Assembly: GCA_000153385.1 (NCBI GenBank)
Contig: CH672374.1
Coordinates: 1,490,544-1,554,543, forward strand
Direction of reading: 5' to 3'
Origin: Flavobacteria bacterium BBFL7
GTDB taxonomy: Bacteria; Bacteroidota; Bacteroidia; Flavobacteriales; Flavobacteriaceae
Length of the DNA stretch: 64,000 bases
In this document: positions 56,799 to 64,000 of the stretch, in pieces
Layout of the letters: each line of letters begins with the position of its first letter
How positions within the stretch are numbered: position 1 is the stretch's first letter
Made by a program: the position numbers and the translations under genes
Notes under the pieces: model-generated
Database searches by the model: none
Told to the model about the DNA's origin: nothing
Seen by the model: the letters and a program-made list of their open reading frames with translations, nothing else

Positions 56799-59700
56799 TG
56801 GCTACCAAAAAGAAAAGCGATAAAGAGTTTAAACTCTCTTCATGGGCCATAGATAACTCCACAGTTGTTTATGTGATGATGGCCATAATCTTCTTTTTAG
56901 GATTAAGTGCATATAACAATATGCCACGTGAAGATTTTCCTGAAATTAAGGAGACGAAAATATATATATCAAGCGTATGGCCTGGTAATACCGCTGAAGA
57001 TGTCGAGAGACTTATTACTGACCCATTAGAAGATAAATTAAAAAATATCTCAGGTGTTACAGAGACTGAGTCCACGTCACAAGAAGATTATTCTATTATA
57101 ATCGTTGAGTTTGACGAAGATATTGATGTTGAAACAGCAAAACAATTAGTAAAAGATGAAGTAGATTCTGAAAGTGCTGGTGAAGACTGGCCTACTTTTA
57201 ATAATAAACCTGTCACACCTAATGTTTTTAATCTAACATTAAGTGAGGAAATGCCTATAATGAACATAAACATTAAAGGTGATTACACAGTTAGAAAATT
57301 AAAAACGTATGCAGAGTATCTCGAGGATGAGATTGAAGACGTAGAGCAAATTAAACAAGTTGACATACGTGGTGCACAAGATCTAGAAGTTGAGATCGCA
57401 GTGGATATTTATAAAATGACTGCAGCACAAATAAGTTTTGATGACATATTGAATACTATTCGTGGTGGTAATGCAACAGTAAGTGCTGGTAATTTAAAAT
57501 CTAGTGGTCAACGACGTACAATTAGAATAGTAGGTGAAATAAGTGATCCTAAAGAATTGGAAAACTTTGTTATCAAAAATGAAAATGGACCTATCTATAT
57601 AAGAGATGTAGCGACTATAACTTTTAAAGAAGAAGATAAAAATACTTTTGCAAGAGAGTATGGTGATCAAGTTGTGATGCTAGATGTTAAGAAACGATCT
57701 GGTAAAAACATGATTGTTGCGGCAGAAGCCATTAGAGAAATCGTAAAAGAGTCTCAAGAATCTGGTGCTTTACCTGCAGATCTTGATATCACTATCGCAA
57801 ATGATCTATCTTCAAAAACATTAAATCAAGTCGATGACCTTGTCAACAATATCATCTTTGGTATTCTTTTAGTTGTCGGTGTATTAATGTTCTTTTTAGG
57901 ATTCAGAAATGCTCTTTTTGTAGGTTTTGCGATACCTATGTCCATGTTCATGTCTTTTGCTATCATTAGCTTTTTTGGATACACTTTAAATACTATGATT
58001 CTTTTTGCCATGATTATGGGGTTAGGAATGTTAGTAGATAATGGTATTGTAGTAGTTGAGAACGTATATCGATTGATGGATGAAGAAGGTATGTCTCGTA
58101 TTGAAGCAGCTAAAAAAGGTGTTGGTGAAATTGCCATACCTATTATTATCTCCACACTTACTACGGTAGCAGCCTTTGTACCATTAGGTTTATGGCCTGG
58201 ATTGATGGGACAATTTATGATCTATTTCCCTATAACTTTATCTATAGTTTTAGGTAGTTCATTATTTGTTGCCATTTTCTTTAACTCCATGTTAGTTTCT
58301 AAATTTATGGAAATTGAAGATCGCAACCTTAAGGTAAAACAACTGCTCTATTTAACAGCAATAATGGGTTCTCTAGGAATTTTTATTTTGATAGTAGGTG
58401 GTCCGGTAAGAGGTTTAGGTAGCGTTATGTTACTTACCGTTATTCTTTTCTGGTTATATAAATATCTTATCAAACCATTAACCCGAGGATTTCAAAAAAC
58501 ATTCCTAGCATGGTTAGATAGAATATATGAAAGCTTCTTAAAATTTGCCTTAAGTGGTATCAAACCTTATTTATTTATAGGTGGGATGTTTATCATGTTC
58601 GTTGCCGTGTTAATGGCTTTCGGAAGCTCTATAGGTTCTGGTAGAACAAAGATTGAATTTTTCCCAGATAACAAGCCTACTCAAATTATAGTCTATATAG
58701 AATATCCTCAAGGTACCGCTATTGAAAAGACCAATCAGATCACTAAAGAAATTGAAGCTCGTGTCTTTGATATTATCAATGCAGATGAGTACATGGATGG
58801 TGATCGTAATTTTCTAGTAGAAAGTGCCGTTTCTCAAGTAGGAATGGGAGCGGGAAATCCGCAGACTGATGGTGGTAGTTCTGCAGAGATGCCACATAAA
58901 GGAAAGATTACTGCTAGCATGCGAGAATATAAATTCCGTAATGGAAAAGATAGTGAAGTATTGCGTAAGAAAGTACAAGAAGCTTTGGCTGGAGTTTATC
59001 CAGGTGTATCCATATCAGTTGAAAAAGACGCCGCTGGTCCACCACAAGGCTATCCTGTAAATATCGAGCTAGAAGGAAATGACTATGGCGAGCTAATCGT
59101 TACTGCAGAGCAAATGGTGAAATTCCTAAACTCTCGTAATGTAGCTGGTGTTGATCAATTAAAAGTTGATGTAAATAGAAGTAAACCATCTATGCTAGTA
59201 ATGGTTGATCGTGAAAAGGCCGGTGAACTAGGTGTAAGCAATAGCCAGGTAGGTATGCAATTGCGTCGTGCTGTCTTTGGAGAAAAAGCTGGTATTTATA
59301 AGAAAGATGGAGAAGATTATGATATCAATATCCGTTTTAATGAAGAACAACGTTATGACCGCAGCGCTATTTTTAATCAACGCATCACTTTTAGGGATAT
59401 GGCAACAGGTCAGATTAAAGAAGTACCTGTTAGCGCCATTGCACAACAGAAAAACACCTCGAGTTTTAGCGCAATTAAACATAAAGATGCAAAACGTGTA
59501 GTAACCGTATATTCTGCATTAAAACCAGGATTTACAGATGCTGGTGCTGTCGTAGCAGACATTCAAAACGAAATGTTAGATTTTGATACACCTAAGGATA
59601 TTAAAATAGATTATACAGGTCAAATTGAGGAACAAAATAAAGAAATGGCCTTTTTAATGAGTGCTTTATTTGGTGGGTTATTTTTAATCTTCCTAATACT

Positions 59701-60298
59701 TATTTTCCAATTTGGTTCTATATCTAAACCTACCATAATAATGGTAGCTATCTTCTTAAGTTTCATAGGTGTATTCTTGGGACTGATTGTCACAGGTGAC
59801 TCCTTTGTTATTTTAATGACTATGATGGGAATAATCTCCTTAGCTGGTATTGTGGTGAATAATGGTGTGGTACTGATTGATTACATTGATATTCTCAAGC
59901 TGCGACGTAAAGAGCAGTTAGATTTAGAAGATGATGAGATCATCGGTAAAGAAGACATGTTTAATGCCATTGTAAAAGGTGGTAAGGCACGTTTAAGACC
60001 AGTGATTCTAACAGCGATCACAACAGTACTAGGTCTTATCCCACTAGCTATAGGTTTAAATATCAATTTCTTTACATTATTTAGCGAGTTTGACCCTAAG
60101 ATTTTTATAGGTGGAGATAATGTAATTTTCTGGGGACCACTAGCGTGGACTGTGATCTACGGATTAATATTTGCTACATTCTTAACTTTAATTATTGTGC
60201 CTGTACTATTATACATGGTACATAGAGTGAAGTTAAGGTGGAGAAGATTTAGGTCACCTAATACTGTTGAAGTTGAAGAACAAATTGAAGCAGCCTAG
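56798..60298 (+). CDS. RND efflux permease
   Basis: A 1166-residue inner-membrane pump of the AcrB/HAE family, about 12 membrane segments with two large periplasmic loops. TM1 and the start of the porter domain are YVMMAIIFFLGLSAYNNMPR and EDFPEIKETKIYIS; the TM4 relay segment is GLGMLVDNGIVVVENVYR, with Asp-Asn where AcrB has Asp-Asp, and TM10 reads GIVVNNGVVLIDYIDILK with Asn at the usual Lys position. So the canonical proton-relay set is changed. The protein is longer than AcrB (extra C-terminal insert before the final TMs). Overlaps the adaptor gene by one base; a terminator follows. Confidence 0.93.
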   Translation: MATKKKSDKEFKLSSWAIDNSTVVYVMMAIIFFLGLSAYNNMPREDFPEIKETKIYISSVWPGNTAEDVERLITDPLEDKLKNISGVTETESTSQEDYSIIIVEFDEDIDVETAKQLVKDEVDSESAGEDWPTFNNKPVTPNVFNLTLSEEMPIMNINIKGDYTVRKLKTYAEYLEDEIEDVEQIKQVDIRGAQDLEVEIAVDIYKMTAAQISFDDILNTIRGGNATVSAGNLKSSGQRRTIRIVGEISDPKELENFVIKNENGPIYIRDVATITFKEEDKNTFAREYGDQVVMLDVKKRSGKNMIVAAEAIREIVKESQESGALPADLDITIANDLSSKTLNQVDDLVNNIIFGILLVVGVLMFFLGFRNALFVGFAIPMSMFMSFAIISFFGYTLNTMILFAMIMGLGMLVDNGIVVVENVYRLMDEEGMSRIEAAKKGVGEIAIPIIISTLTTVAAFVPLGLWPGLMGQFMIYFPITLSIVLGSSLFVAIFFNSMLVSKFMEIEDRNLKVKQLLYLTAIMGSLGIFILIVGGPVRGLGSVMLLTVILFWLYKYLIKPLTRGFQKTFLAWLDRIYESFLKFALSGIKPYLFIGGMFIMFVAVLMAFGSSIGSGRTKIEFFPDNKPTQIIVYIEYPQGTAIEKTNQITKEIEARVFDIINADEYMDGDRNFLVESAVSQVGMGAGNPQTDGGSSAEMPHKGKITASMREYKFRNGKDSEVLRKKVQEALAGVYPGVSISVEKDAAGPPQGYPVNIELEGNDYGELIVTAEQMVKFLNSRNVAGVDQLKVDVNRSKPSMLVMVDREKAGELGVSNSQVGMQLRRAVFGEKAGIYKKDGEDYDINIRFNEEQRYDRSAIFNQRITFRDMATGQIKEVPVSAIAQQKNTSSFSAIKHKDAKRVVTVYSALKPGFTDAGAVVADIQNEMLDFDTPKDIKIDYTGQIEEQNKEMAFLMSALFGGLFLIFLILIFQFGSISKPTIIMVAIFLSFIGVFLGLIVTGDSFVILMTMMGIISLAGIVVNNGVVLIDYIDILKLRRKEQLDLEDDEIIGKEDMFNAIVKGGKARLRPVILTAITTVLGLIPLAIGLNINFFTLFSEFDPKIFIGGDNVIFWGPLAWTVIYGLIFATFLTLIIVPVLLYMVHRVKLRWRRFRSPNTVEVEEQIEAA

Positions 60299-60327
60299 TT
60301 TATCCCTATAAAACTGGTTGTTGATAG

Positions 60328-60358
60328 AGCCCTTTTCTATATTGAAAAGGGCTTTTTT
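60328..60358 (+). terminator. Rho-independent terminator of the RND operon
   Basis: Stem AGCCCTTTTC / GAAAAGGGCT with six-base loop and T-run, 29 bases after the stop codon. Confidence 0.9.
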
Positions 60359-60580
60359 GTGTCATTACCTCAACTACAAGTGACTTTGACAGACTGCAAT
60401 TACATTCCTTTTCGATTTATTTATAGAGTCTATTTAAAATAAGAATATACTCCATATCTTTTATAGATCATCCATTATACATCTTCTTTTACGCTTTCGC
60501 GAAAATGTACCTGAATTACCTACTAGTATAATAAAGCTATGATCTACTGTGAAGTTGGTAGTTGACATATAATGCAAACA
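60359..60580. other. Gene-free gap with one palindrome remnant
   Basis: The 334-base gap between the RND and PiT genes contains two facing terminators and a half-degraded palindrome at 60492. I see no ORF or RNA gene in it. Confidence 0.6.
60492..60507. repeat. Iterated palindrome, half-degraded copy
   Basis: CGCTTTCGCGAAAATG, the same variant as at 30581. Confidence 0.65.
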
Positions 60581-60613
60581 AAAAATCCTGCCTTAAAGAA
60601 AGGCAGGATTTTT
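60581..60613 (-). terminator. Rho-independent terminator of the phosphate transporter gene
   Basis: Perfect stem AAAAATCCTGCCTT / AAGGCAGGATTTTT with T-run on the minus strand, 20 bases after the stop codon. Confidence 0.9.
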
Positions 60614-60632
60614 AAATTTAATACAATACGTT

Positions 60633-62894
60633 TTAGTCTTCAAAACGTTTTGCGTCATACTCTGTATAATAGCGTTCTACTACATTCATTGCCGCATTCA
60701 TTAGGTCGCGAGTTTCTAATAAAAGACCAAAGTACAAGGTCGTATTTTTAGGAGAATTCTCAGTATCCTTTGTACGTTTTACTTGCTTATCAATCTTTTG
60801 ATCAATCAGCCCTAGAAGCTCTTGTTTTAAAGTGATGATTTCAGCCAGTTTACCAAAATCCTTTTTAGTAAATATGGTTTGAGATACCGCAAAGACTTCG
60901 TGACTTCTCAATATGATCTCTTTAAGATCTTTAATTTGAGTAAACTTTAAGCTCTTATGATTGTTATCAATGTGTGTCGTTGCAGATTTTGAAATGTAAT
61001 CTAGTGATTGTGATATATCCTGCAAGTTTCCTAATACTTCAATATAGAACTTAGATGCACCTAGGTGTTGTTCATCTAGATTACGAATTAGATAGAAGAT
61101 ATTATTGCGCAATCCATCGATCTCGCTACTTAACTTATTAGCTTCTTTCTTTGAGGATTTTAAGATATTTAAATCCTGAGATATTAATCCATCTAATGTA
61201 TTTTTATAAATACGCTTAGAACGTTTGAAAACTGCAGCAACATTTTCAGAACTTTCATCGATGATACCTTGAATGGTATTACTCTCAGCCTTTTTAAGCT
61301 CTTCTGTTTCCTTTTCTACCTGTTGACTATTCTTATGATTTACAAAGCTGCGTACTAACAAAACAATAGCTATTACCACTAAACCTAGTATTGCATAAAA
61401 ACCACCATAGTATATAACTGCAGCAAATATGGCAGCTGCTGTAAAGGCACTAAAAGCTGTAAAAAACCATCCACCTATTACGTTAAGCACACCTGCAATA
61501 CGATATACAGCACTTTCTGTTCCCCATGCTCTATCTGCTAGTGATGTACCCATGGCAACCATAAAAGTCACGTAAGTAGTTGATAGAGGTAATTTGAATG
61601 AAGTGGCAATCGATATTAATATACTAGCAACCATTAAGTTTACACTAGCTCTCACATAGTCGAACGATGGTTTATCGGCATGCTTAGGTAAAACCGCCGG
61701 TTCTGGTAATTTCTCAAATCTAGATGCGATATAATTAGTAGCTGAATCTGGTAGTACGTGCTGTATAGCCTCTGCAGCATTGAGCGAATAACGTACTAAA
61801 ATTCTAGAAAGAGCATTAGATTGAAAACGCTCTGCTCCACTATCTTGTCTTGCTAAGTCTACAGATGTTTTCACTACAGCCTGTGCTTTTGAAGAAAACC
61901 ATAGCGTAACCACCATCACAATACCAGCAATGACTAGTAACCATTTATTAGATGGTAATTTTTCTCCTAGTGCAGCCATACCATAAGTTGTGGCATCCAC
62001 ACCACTACCGCTCCATGCTTCCCATGCCTGATAAGCACCAATAGGCACACCTATAAAATTAACCAGATCATTTCCTGCAAATGCCATTGCTAGGCCGAAA
62101 GTCCCTAGAATAATAATTAACCTATAGATATCTAATTTTAAGACATACACATATATATAACTGAATAACATCCAAAACACAGTCGCATAGCTTATTAAAG
62201 TAACAACATCCATCTCTGTAAGAAAACTAGTCAGACCACCTAAGTCTGCACCTTTTAATCCCTTAACGATGATAAAGTAGAATAAACTCGTCAAGGATAA
62301 ACCACCGAAAAATCCTGCTAAATAAGCTGGCCTTTTAGAATAATTAAAGGTTAACATCAATCTTGAAAGGAATTGTACCACTGCTCCTATAGTGAAGGCG
62401 ACAACTACCGATAAAATAATTCCCAAAATTATTTCAATAGCCTTATCACTAGCGATGTATTTCCCTAAGTCCAGGATTGTTTCACCAGTCTCACTTTCTC
62501 CATAAATTTTAATTAATGACATAGATACGGCTGCACCTAATAACTCAAACACAATGGATACAGTTGTTGAGGTAGGCAATCCCATGGAGTTAAAGAAGTC
62601 TAATAATAAGACATCAGTAATCATCACTGCCATAAAGATGATCATGACCTCATCAAAATAGAACTCACTAGGCACAAAAATCCCTTTACGCGCAACTTCC
62701 ATCATACCACTAGAAGATAATGCACCTACTGCAATACCTATACTGGCTATAATCATTATAGTCTTAAAGCTTATCGCTTTAGAACCTATAGCACTGTTTA
62801 AAAAGTTTACTGCATCATTACTTACTCCTACGACTAAGTCAGTGATGGCGAGGCCGGCAAGTATAACCAGCATATAAACATAAATATCTCCCAT
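60633..62894 (-). CDS. PiT-family inorganic phosphate transporter with C-terminal PhoU/DUF47-like domain
   Basis: A 753-residue inner-membrane protein. The first half carries the PHO4 signature, with VVGVSNDAVNFLNSAIGSKA near residue 22 and a second copy FAGNDLVNFIGVPIGAYQAW near residue 270, in about 11 membrane segments including MGLPTSTTVSIVFELLGAAV. From about residue 545 the protein continues as a soluble helical domain (ESSENVAAVFKRSKRIYKNT, FYLIRNLDEQHLGASKFYIE) like PhoU or DUF47. Fused PiT-PhoU proteins occur in Bacteroidetes; the fused domain may control the transporter. It is monocistronic with its own terminator, followed upstream by the secreted protein gene on the same strand. 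Confidence 0.93.
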   Translation of the reverse strand: MGDIYVYMLVILAGLAITDLVVGVSNDAVNFLNSAIGSKAISFKTIMIIASIGIAVGALSSSGMMEVARKGIFVPSEFYFDEVMIIFMAVMITDVLLLDFFNSMGLPTSTTVSIVFELLGAAVSMSLIKIYGESETGETILDLGKYIASDKAIEIILGIILSVVVAFTIGAVVQFLSRLMLTFNYSKRPAYLAGFFGGLSLTSLFYFIIVKGLKGADLGGLTSFLTEMDVVTLISYATVFWMLFSYIYVYVLKLDIYRLIIILGTFGLAMAFAGNDLVNFIGVPIGAYQAWEAWSGSGVDATTYGMAALGEKLPSNKWLLVIAGIVMVVTLWFSSKAQAVVKTSVDLARQDSGAERFQSNALSRILVRYSLNAAEAIQHVLPDSATNYIASRFEKLPEPAVLPKHADKPSFDYVRASVNLMVASILISIATSFKLPLSTTYVTFMVAMGTSLADRAWGTESAVYRIAGVLNVIGGWFFTAFSAFTAAAIFAAVIYYGGFYAILGLVVIAIVLLVRSFVNHKNSQQVEKETEELKKAESNTIQGIIDESSENVAAVFKRSKRIYKNTLDGLISQDLNILKSSKKEANKLSSEIDGLRNNIFYLIRNLDEQHLGASKFYIEVLGNLQDISQSLDYISKSATTHIDNNHKSLKFTQIKDLKEIILRSHEVFAVSQTIFTKKDFGKLAEIITLKQELLGLIDQKIDKQVKRTKDTENSPKNTTLYFGLLLETRDLMNAAMNVVERYYTEYDAKRFED

Positions 62895-62983
62895 TTGAGG
62901 CTAATTTAAGAGTGCAAAAATCATACTTTATTAGTTACTGTACGTTACCTAAGTGTTATAAATTCATCTCACTTGTAAGATTC

Positions 62984-62999
62984 CGCTTTCGCAAAAGCG
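62984..62999. repeat. Iterated palindrome, one-mismatch copy
   Basis: CGCTTTCGCAAAAGCG, one difference from the unit, between the PiT gene and the terminator of the upstream gene. Confidence 0.8.
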
Positions 63000-63041
63000 T
63001 TTATGGATAAAACCTGAAGAACTTAACCTATTCTCAAAAAA

Positions 63042-63067
63042 AAAAGCCACTCTATTGAGTGGCTTTT
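63042..63067 (-). terminator. Rho-independent terminator of the secreted repeat protein gene
   Basis: Stem AAAAGCCACTC / GAGTGGCTTTT with TATT loop and long T-run on the minus strand, 22 bases after the stop codon. Confidence 0.9.
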
Positions 63068-63089
63068 AATATGATTATGATTTGTATTC

Positions 63090-64000
63090 CTAGAAAACAT
63101 ATCCAGTCCAAGAAAATGCAGAAGTATCTGCTCCTGTATTAGACGCTGTAACTGTAATCGTAGCTCCTGGTGCGTTTTTAAGATCTGTACCATCAGCAGT
63201 TCCACCAGCTGTTACATCAATAGAAGTAGCTGCTGTAGAATCACCTTTTGAATCTTCTAAATCTACAAAGTCAGATGCTGTTGCAGTTCCAGATGTACTT
63301 GCTAATGCATTTGTAATTGTTGCAGTTGCACCACGACGTACTTTAATCAAGTCTGAAAAGTCTACTGTATTTGCTTCATGGCGTATCGTTAATCCATTAA
63401 TTGTAAATACAGATTGATTTAAATCTGTTGGTGAATTTCCATCTAGGTTACCATCTGCTTCTATACCTCTTGGGTCAGAAGTCACAGCGTTATAACCATT
63501 TTCACGTATTCCATAAAGATTTGTACATGTACCTCTATAACCTTGTGTAAAGTCAAACATATCGTCTTTTGCATTCAATACAAAGATGTTAGATGCATTT
63601 ACAGACCCACCGAAGAATTCAATACCATCATCATCACCGTTTGCAATCCAAATGTTAGAAAGAGTTGTACCTGAACCAACGCCATTAAGAGTTAATCCAT
63701 TATGCTCTGCCTCACCATCTATACGTGCTCCTGTATATTCAATGATAACATATTGCATAGATCCTGAACTATCAGCATCATCAGACCCACCAAATAATAA
63801 ACTTGCGTTTACTTCAGTTCCTGCCTCATTACCAGTAGCGGCCTGACCAGAGATTAATGCTTTACCATTTAAGATAATTCCACCCCAAGCAGCAGGAGTT
63901 TGTTGCGTACTTGTAAATTTAATAGGTGATGCAGCAGTCCCATTTGCAATAATTTTACCACCAGTTTCTACTAAAAGATAAACAGATGTTCCACCAGCTT
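63090..64000 (-). CDS. Secreted beta-helix-like protein of unknown function (partial, 5' end outside window)
   Basis: The last about 303 residues of a long protein; the frame stays open to the window edge, so an internal Met at 63758 is not the start. The sequence is Gly/Asn/Asp-rich with short strand repeats (GGKIIANGTAASPIKFTSTQ, AAWGGIILNGKALISG, LSNIWIANGDDDGIEFFGGS, NASNIFVLNAKDDMFDFTQG), typical of right-handed beta-helix folds, and ends FSWTGYVF. Similar proteins in Bacteroidetes are often labelled multidrug transporter by mistake and lie beside TonB receptors or phosphate genes. No T9SS sorting domain is present at the end, so outer-membrane or periplasmic location is more likely. It lies 195 bases upstream of the PiT gene, with a terminator between them. 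Confidence 0.75.
   Translation of the reverse strand, partial: AGGTSVYLLVETGGKIIANGTAASPIKFTSTQQTPAAWGGIILNGKALISGQAATGNEAGTEVNASLLFGGSDDADSSGSMQYVIIEYTGARIDGEAEHNGLTLNGVGSGTTLSNIWIANGDDDGIEFFGGSVNASNIFVLNAKDDMFDFTQGYRGTCTNLYGIRENGYNAVTSDPRGIEADGNLDGNSPTDLNQSVFTINGLTIRHEANTVDFSDLIKVRRGATATITNALASTSGTATASDFVDLEDSKGDSTAATSIDVTAGGTADGTDLKNAPGATITVTASNTGADTSAFSWTGYVF

Noticed and set aside
2214-62999. The CGCTTTCGCGAAAGCG palindrome as parS, the ParB partition site
   Set aside because: parS is a 16-bp palindrome too, but its sequence is TGTTTCACGTGAAACA-like and it occurs only a few times near the origin. This motif is much more frequent and has a different sequence.
1-64000. CRISPR arrays, insertion sequences, prophage or conjugative elements
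   Set aside because: No direct repeat-spacer array, transposase, integrase or phage structural gene was seen; terminators and operons look like undisturbed chromosome.

Overview
This window is a stretch of chromosome from a Bacteroidetes bacterium of class Flavobacteriia, most likely a marine member of the Flavobacteriaceae (a Nonlabens- or Dokdonia-like genus is a guess, not shown). The evidence is low GC content, TAnnTTTG-type -7 promoter boxes, an alternative complex III cluster, a type IX secretion C-terminal domain, a TMEM260-type membrane glycosyltransferase, and flavobacterial neighbourhoods such as rimP-nusA-infB next to actABCDEF-coxBA. It is ordinary core chromosome plus one sugar-uptake locus. 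I see no rRNA, insertion sequence, prophage, integrase or CRISPR array.

Layout. 1-2126: NADP-malic enzyme, cut by the window edge. 2302-9759: a compact sugar locus (TonB-dependent receptor without SusD, SUT-like permease, alpha/alpha-barrel glycosidase, fructokinase) with a divergent LacI regulator and two LacI-type operators; sucrose is the best guess for the substrate. 9775-12152: cytochrome P450 and ruvB. 12267-12809: peroxiredoxin-like protein. 12867-24369: respiratory block actABCDEF-coxB-coxA, carrying electrons from menaquinol through alternative complex III to a haem-copper oxidase. 24554-29603: SPOR protein, infB, nusA, rimP. 29749-38186: universal stress protein, tRNA-Gln, a GT117-type glycosyltransferase with a polysaccharide deacetylase, a thioredoxin-fold protein without catalytic cysteines, a phosphoesterase and an MFS exporter. 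38187-41027: DNA polymerase I. 41099-45447: secreted and T9SS-sorted proteins and a class V aminotransferase. 45504-51524: membrane-anchored DHFR fusion, fabD, sucB, sucA. 51639-53488: small beta-barrel, hypothetical protein, polyprenyl synthetase. 53628-60298: TetR-controlled tripartite RND efflux operon. 60633-64000: PiT phosphate transporter with a PhoU-like tail and a secreted repeat protein cut by the window edge.

The most unusual signal is not a gene. A 16-bp palindrome, CGCTTTCGCGAAAGCG, recurs across the window: 8 copies have the exact 14-bp core and about 9 more are degraded. About ten of the 17 lie in the roughly 6% of sequence that is intergenic; the rest are inside genes in different reading frames, all of which stay open. 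It behaves like a highly iterated genomic palindrome (compare HIP1 of cyanobacteria, DNA uptake sequences, or Noc sites), and its function is unknown to me.

Other points of interest are a terminator-like hairpin in the leader of the rimP-nusA-infB operon, a perfect 15-bp inverted-repeat operator at the efflux operon, paired LacI operators one 21-bp step apart, and a two-transmembrane domain fused to dihydrofolate reductase.
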